This document shows positions 37,201-64,000 of a DNA stretch of 64,000 nt, piece after piece (the first letter of the stretch is position 1; the number at the start of each line of letters is the position of its first letter). The notes beneath the pieces were generated by a model, which saw only the letters and a list, made by a program, of their open reading frames with translations, did not search any database and had not been told where the DNA came from. The stretch is from Pogonophryne albipinna (lineage: Eukaryota > Chordata > Actinopteri > Perciformes > Artedidraconidae): positions 21,223,867-21,287,866 of the forward strand of contig CM053243.1 of NCBI GenBank assembly GCA_028583405.1, written 5' to 3'. The translations under genes were made by a program, and so were the position numbers.

Positions 37201-38900
37201 CCTCTAACTTCAGATGTGAGACCAAAGTCCCTCCACATCATGTACTGATATGGCTCCATATCTAGGCCTGCTGAATCGATCGGACTCGTCCTGTGATCCA
37301 CAGCGACAGAGGAATCCTCGATAGTTGTGATCTTCAAAGGAGTTCAGAGAGCAGCCAACAGCAGAGCCCGCTGTGTTTATGTGTATTCATAAGAAGTCAA
37401 TAGTCTGTATCTGGGGAGGACTGGTAAAGCTCTAGAGGAAAAATCAAAGTCAGATTAATATATGTAGCTTGGGGGTGGATATGTGTATGTTTGAGAAGAG
37501 TCTTCCAATGTATTAAATGGCTTTTGGCCAAGTGAATTAGTCACCATTCAGAGCACAAATACACCATATAAGATACATGTAAGAGCAACAAGCAGGTGAA
37601 TAAGGTATAGAGGCATTACTGGAAGAGAAAACCAATCAAGCAAAACATAGTTAGGGTTGAACCTATTCGGTGAACTCTGAGGATTTTACACACTTTTGCA
37701 TTTAAGTCACTTATGCTTCTCAGTTAGCCAGCTGATAAGGGCACCAATGTTTGACTTTCATTCATAAAATAATTTGACCAGATATCATTTCTTTGAATCT
37801 GTAAGGTGTATGTTTTACCTCTAAATGAAATGAAAATACTAATTTGCATTTGCAATTCAAAACCAAGGTAAGTGCAAAAGATTCTAATTGTATTATTATA
37901 TTAAATTCAAAGTTCAAATAGATTTGTGAAAGGTTTGCTCTTGATACATCTTGAATATTCATTTTCCAGTCCAGATTTTAGGTAAACCCATCCATATTTT
38001 GTAAATAGGAAGGAATCATTTAGAGGTGCCTTGCATAAGTGATGAAAAGGTTTGAATGCCAGGAGGATGCCTTTTGAAAATGTCTTTGCAACTTTTTTTA
38101 CTTTCTCGTTCAATTGACTTTTATGCACTTCTTCAAATTGTAATAATATGTGACATCTCTCATTTCTTGTTTTGTTAGAGGCCAACATTTTGGGAAAATA
38201 CTGAGGCCGAAACATGGTACAGCTTTATGTGAACTGTTACAGACTACGCACTGAACACTATGACGACAATCTGCACAACCCTGACAAGGTAAGTTAAAGT
38301 GAAGGTTAGAGATTCAGGCAAGAAATTCTTGAAAATGAAAAGAACAGATTCACAGAAAAAGTTTGTTCTTGAGACGCACATGTACAAACATGAGCAAACG
38401 TCAAATTTAACACATTCCAGAGCTGGTTTGATGAACATTAGCGTGTGTATTGAAGCACTTGTTTTAATCGGCTTTGTGCTTTCATTGGATCTAAACTCTG
38501 CACTCCACTTAAATTCCCTACAAAACATCGAGTTAAATGATATTGCGTATAAAAAGCAGCACAAAGAAGAAGAAAAACAGAGCAGGAATGTGAAGGACAA
38601 CAATAGCAGACTATTCAAAAGGAAAGTATTCATTTGACATGAAGGATCATTCTCACAGTTTATACTAAAGCCACCAAACTCACTGAATCATTTGTCTTCT
38701 CTTGGAGAAAACATAAGAAGCAACTTAAGCTGCAGAAACCCAAACACATGCCAGCTGATTACATGGCTGTATTTTCCATGTTTTTATGACTTGTGAGCTC
38801 CCTTTTGTAACTGAAAGAAGCATACGCAAGCTCGAGCCATAGCAAATATTACACATAGCAGAAGTCACTTAAAGATTCACAGATGTAGAAGGTACAAGGT
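34293..38900. other. Intergenic DNA downstream of the copine gene
   Basis: No transposon or gene was recognised. An open frame of 171 codons lies at 35031-35546 on the minus strand but has no known domain. Complex, ATTA-rich sequence at about 34980-35560 is a candidate conserved noncoding block. Short GA repeat at 36261-36280. Confidence 0.45.
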
Positions 38901-39345
38901 ACAAGGTCCAAAGGGAGACATATTGGAACTAATCCAGGATTTCGCCATTGCTGCTGTTTCCTCACCTGGCATTATTAAGACCTAATTACTGGTGGATTTG
39001 ATCAATATTTTACACAGAATACACTAACTTGGCAACCTGCTAACAGCCCAGACACTCAGCATTACTTGCTTTCATATTCCCCAAGTGGGGGTGGTGTAAT
39101 TAATGGTTCATGGTGTATCAATAAGGATTTTCTATTGAGAATGGCTGGTGCTCTTTAGAAACAGAGTTTCCACTTCAAATCAACTCATGATAATGACTGA
39201 TTTTAAATATGCTATCTTTGTTCATTTGGAAATATGGTTGTATTGTTATCCAATATAAGGCCAATATTGCAGCCAGAAAAAAATGTAGGTACATAAAGAA
39301 AGGTCAAGGTATTAATCGGTCTGAATGCAGCATTTCTTCCTGTAA

Positions 39346-39394
<49 letters not shown>

Positions 39395-39922
39395 CATCTG
39401 GATTAAATGTTGTCAGTATTTTCAAGTTCAGCAATATCATTTTGATTGCAACATACAGTAATGTACAGTTTATCTTCAAAAGTACCTGAAGATGTCACAT
39501 AAGCAAAACAGTAACATAATAGAGAGGGTAGAGGTGCTGAATGTCTTGAGCAGTGAGGAATTTTAAGTCTGCATCCGCTGGATAGATCAGTACTGAGGGA
39601 TTGGCCTGCATGCATACAAATGTGGGGTAAAAAACAACACAATCCTCCAGGACTGATACTGAAGCTGCTGGATGGTCAAGGTTTTCACAGCCAGGGAGAA
39701 CAACGCTGGATCCACATCGAACAGACACATGTAACCAACAGCCTCTGTAGTGCTGTCCTTATGTAAACACTTCTGAAGAATGAAATAAATGAGTAACAAC
39801 ACATTTAGAAAGCTTTTTGCTTCAGTATTTGTCCAAAATTGCGAGACATGCGTCCTTTCTCCCTCTCAGTGTTCTGGACTGATGCTGTGGTCAAAGGTTG
39901 GTCCCAGGAGCAGGCTGGGGTT
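38901..39922. other. Downstream flank of the copine stop codon
   Basis: This is the presumed 3' UTR and flank of cpne7 on the minus strand. It contains an (AT)n run at 39349-39393. No second polyadenylation hexamer was placed with confidence. Minus-strand open frames of 71-79 codons between 39403 and 39802 lack domains. Confidence 0.4.
39349..39393. repeat. (AT)n microsatellite
   Basis: This is a perfect AT dinucleotide run of about 45 bases, 0.5 kb downstream of the copine stop codon. Confidence 0.97.
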
Positions 39923-62411
<22,489 letters not shown>

Positions 62412-63170
62412 CTGGGAGGAACACACATGTTCAGTTAATATATTTAAACATTTTAATATTTCTTAATTTAACTCACTATGTGTGTGATTAAAGCAACAGT
62501 AGATCTAATGGAGTATCAGCACGTTTGCCCTTTGTGACCTATTTTTACAGCAAGATCTCACCAAAATATGATGATTTCTTTTTATATTGTGGAACACCAG
62601 CGTCTACAGCAGGGCAAATGTTTTTACGTTCCATCAAGAGGATGTTGTGAGAGAAGATTTTAGGGTTCAGACATTTAATCTCACAGTACAAAAAAAAACA
62701 TCCATGCTTGTCTTTCACTGCCTGACAAGGAAAAGCTGAGCTCTCTGAGGCCCCATCTGCTCCTGATTAGCTCGCACAGCTCCACCAACATTTCTATATT
62801 GCCCAATTTGTCACAAGGACATGTCACCATTGAACATGACATTTTAGTCAGCGGAGATTAAATAAGGACAAACATGCAGCAAAGATCCACAGTCATAATT
62901 GTCATAACATAGTGTAGTTATGATGATGTTCATAACTTTTTTGGGGACCTATGAAACCTATGAAAATGATAGACACATCTAAAGGCACAATTTGGAGCTG
63001 ATCGAGTGACATTGAATTAAAGAACTATAAAGGGATTTACATCTGAAAAAAAGTCTAGTGGTCCTCCTCAAAATAGCCATACACAATTGTGTCTGTGACA
63101 GCATCCAAGGCCAGTAATTCACCATCACAACATGAGGTCAGTGTCTTGAGGACTTGAATTGGTGACATCC

Positions 63171-63354
63171 AAGGATAGTCTAATGGATAGTGAGGTGGGC
63201 TGAAGATCGGAAGTTCAAATCCCGTCAGGAACACCACCACTAGTGTGCCCTTGAGTAAGGCACTTAGTCCTTAGTTACTCCAGGGAGAATGTCCCTGAAA
63301 TTGGTAATTGTAAGTCGCTTTGGATAAAAGCGTCAGCTAAAAGGAAATGTAATG
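63171..63354 (+). mobile_element. tRNA-derived SINE with L2-type tail
   Basis: The head reads AAGGATAGTCTAATGGATAG (A-box-like) and GGAAGTTCAAATCCCGTCAG (B-box GTTCAAATCC). The body has GTGCCCTTGAGTAAGGCACT and CTCCAGGGAGAATGTCCCTG, common to many teleost SINEs. The tail TAAGTCGCTTTGGATAAAAG then CGTCAGCTAAAAGGAAATGT is the L2-like 3' end. It lies upstream of copine exon a, in the first intron that reaches past the window. Confidence 0.85.
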
Positions 63355-64000
63355 CATTAGTGTGTCTAATCATGTCACTTGGGTTGTGACAGTGTTTTTC
63401 AGAAAAGCTGAGAACTTAACCTGGGTTTGAACCTCTTACGCGGGCTTTTTCTATGTCACTTTTCACATGCAAAAACAAGTCCAACAATATTAATATCTTG
63501 CAAGTGAGATTGTCCCAATGTTGTGCCATTATCCCCAATTTCCATTTATTATTGGATCTCTTAATATGTGATGACAGACTTTCACACCGCCTTGGAAGCT
63601 GCTCCAATGTGGTTGTCATACAAACCAATTCATGTGAGCATATCCATACCTTTAGGGGGTTGTTTCACAAAGAGCTGCATCACACTGCTTATGTCCAACC
63701 CACTTTTTATCTACAATCTGTTGTAAATTAGTCAAATGTGAAGACAGATAATAGTCACTGTTCTTTTGCAAATGTAAATCTACATCTGACATTTTAAATT
63801 CGGAATCAGGCAGCTGTTGTGCAAGCCTTCATTTCTTTTTTAAGGGGCAAAATAACAGCTGCAAGTTCATCAAACCATTAACAGATTTATCTCCCTGGTC
63901 GATCTTGTATACAAAAACAGGTTTTTAGAGCAGCTAAAGTAGGATTGAAAATGTAGGGCCTTTAACATTTAACACATCAACACCACCAGAAGCGTCAGTG

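Overview
The window reads as teleost fish nuclear DNA, probably from a ray-finned fish with a compact, transposon-rich genome. The evidence is a spliced vertebrate gene with GT-AG introns, very long (CA)n tracts, Tc1/mariner, hAT and TTAA-flanked DNA transposons, L2-type LINEs and tRNA-SINEs with L2-type tails. There is no prokaryotic-style gene organisation. The species cannot be fixed from sequence alone.

The only host gene I can support is a copine on the minus strand, best matched to copine-7 (cpne7). Fourteen coding exons can be placed from 62411 down to 39923. All junctions keep frame, all have GT donors and AG acceptors, and the exons add up to 505 codons plus a stop. They encode the end of C2A, all of C2B, the copine von Willebrand A domain and the C-terminus. 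The N-terminal exon(s) and promoter lie beyond the right edge. The terminal exon (39923-40075) has no internal ATG and is easily missed.

Left part (1-39.9 kb): no intact host gene was seen. It holds a TTAA-ended element cut by the left edge (1-331), a hAT copy with transposase debris and a (CA)n core (4558-5492), and a Tc1/mariner copy with one in-frame stop (6214-8449) that carries a nested hAT MITE (7593-8217). A possible degraded coiled-coil exon lies at 11640-11903. A second TTAA-ended element is at 15972-16773 and a hAT copy with broken transposase at 17177-18960. Then come about 9 kb of featureless AT-rich DNA, a perfect (AC)n tract of about 320 bp (27951-28271), and a composite at 29145-34288. 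In that composite a TTAA-ended element has been entered by a MITE and by a roughly 4.1-kb LINE. From 34.3 to 39.9 kb there is unique DNA with a possible conserved noncoding block.

Right part (39.9-64 kb): copine introns. They contain a tRNA-SINE with L2 tail, a small MITE with perfect 18-bp inverted ends, a hAT MITE with perfect 8-bp duplication, a 5'-truncated L2 LINE whose 3' part carries two 375-bp direct repeats, microsatellites, and a second SINE near the right edge.

I found no evidence of a new gene system. The most useful observations are the nested transposon stratigraphy, the nearly intact Tc1 transposase, the unexplained direct repeats in the L2 tail, the coiled-coil remnant and the complete copine exon map.
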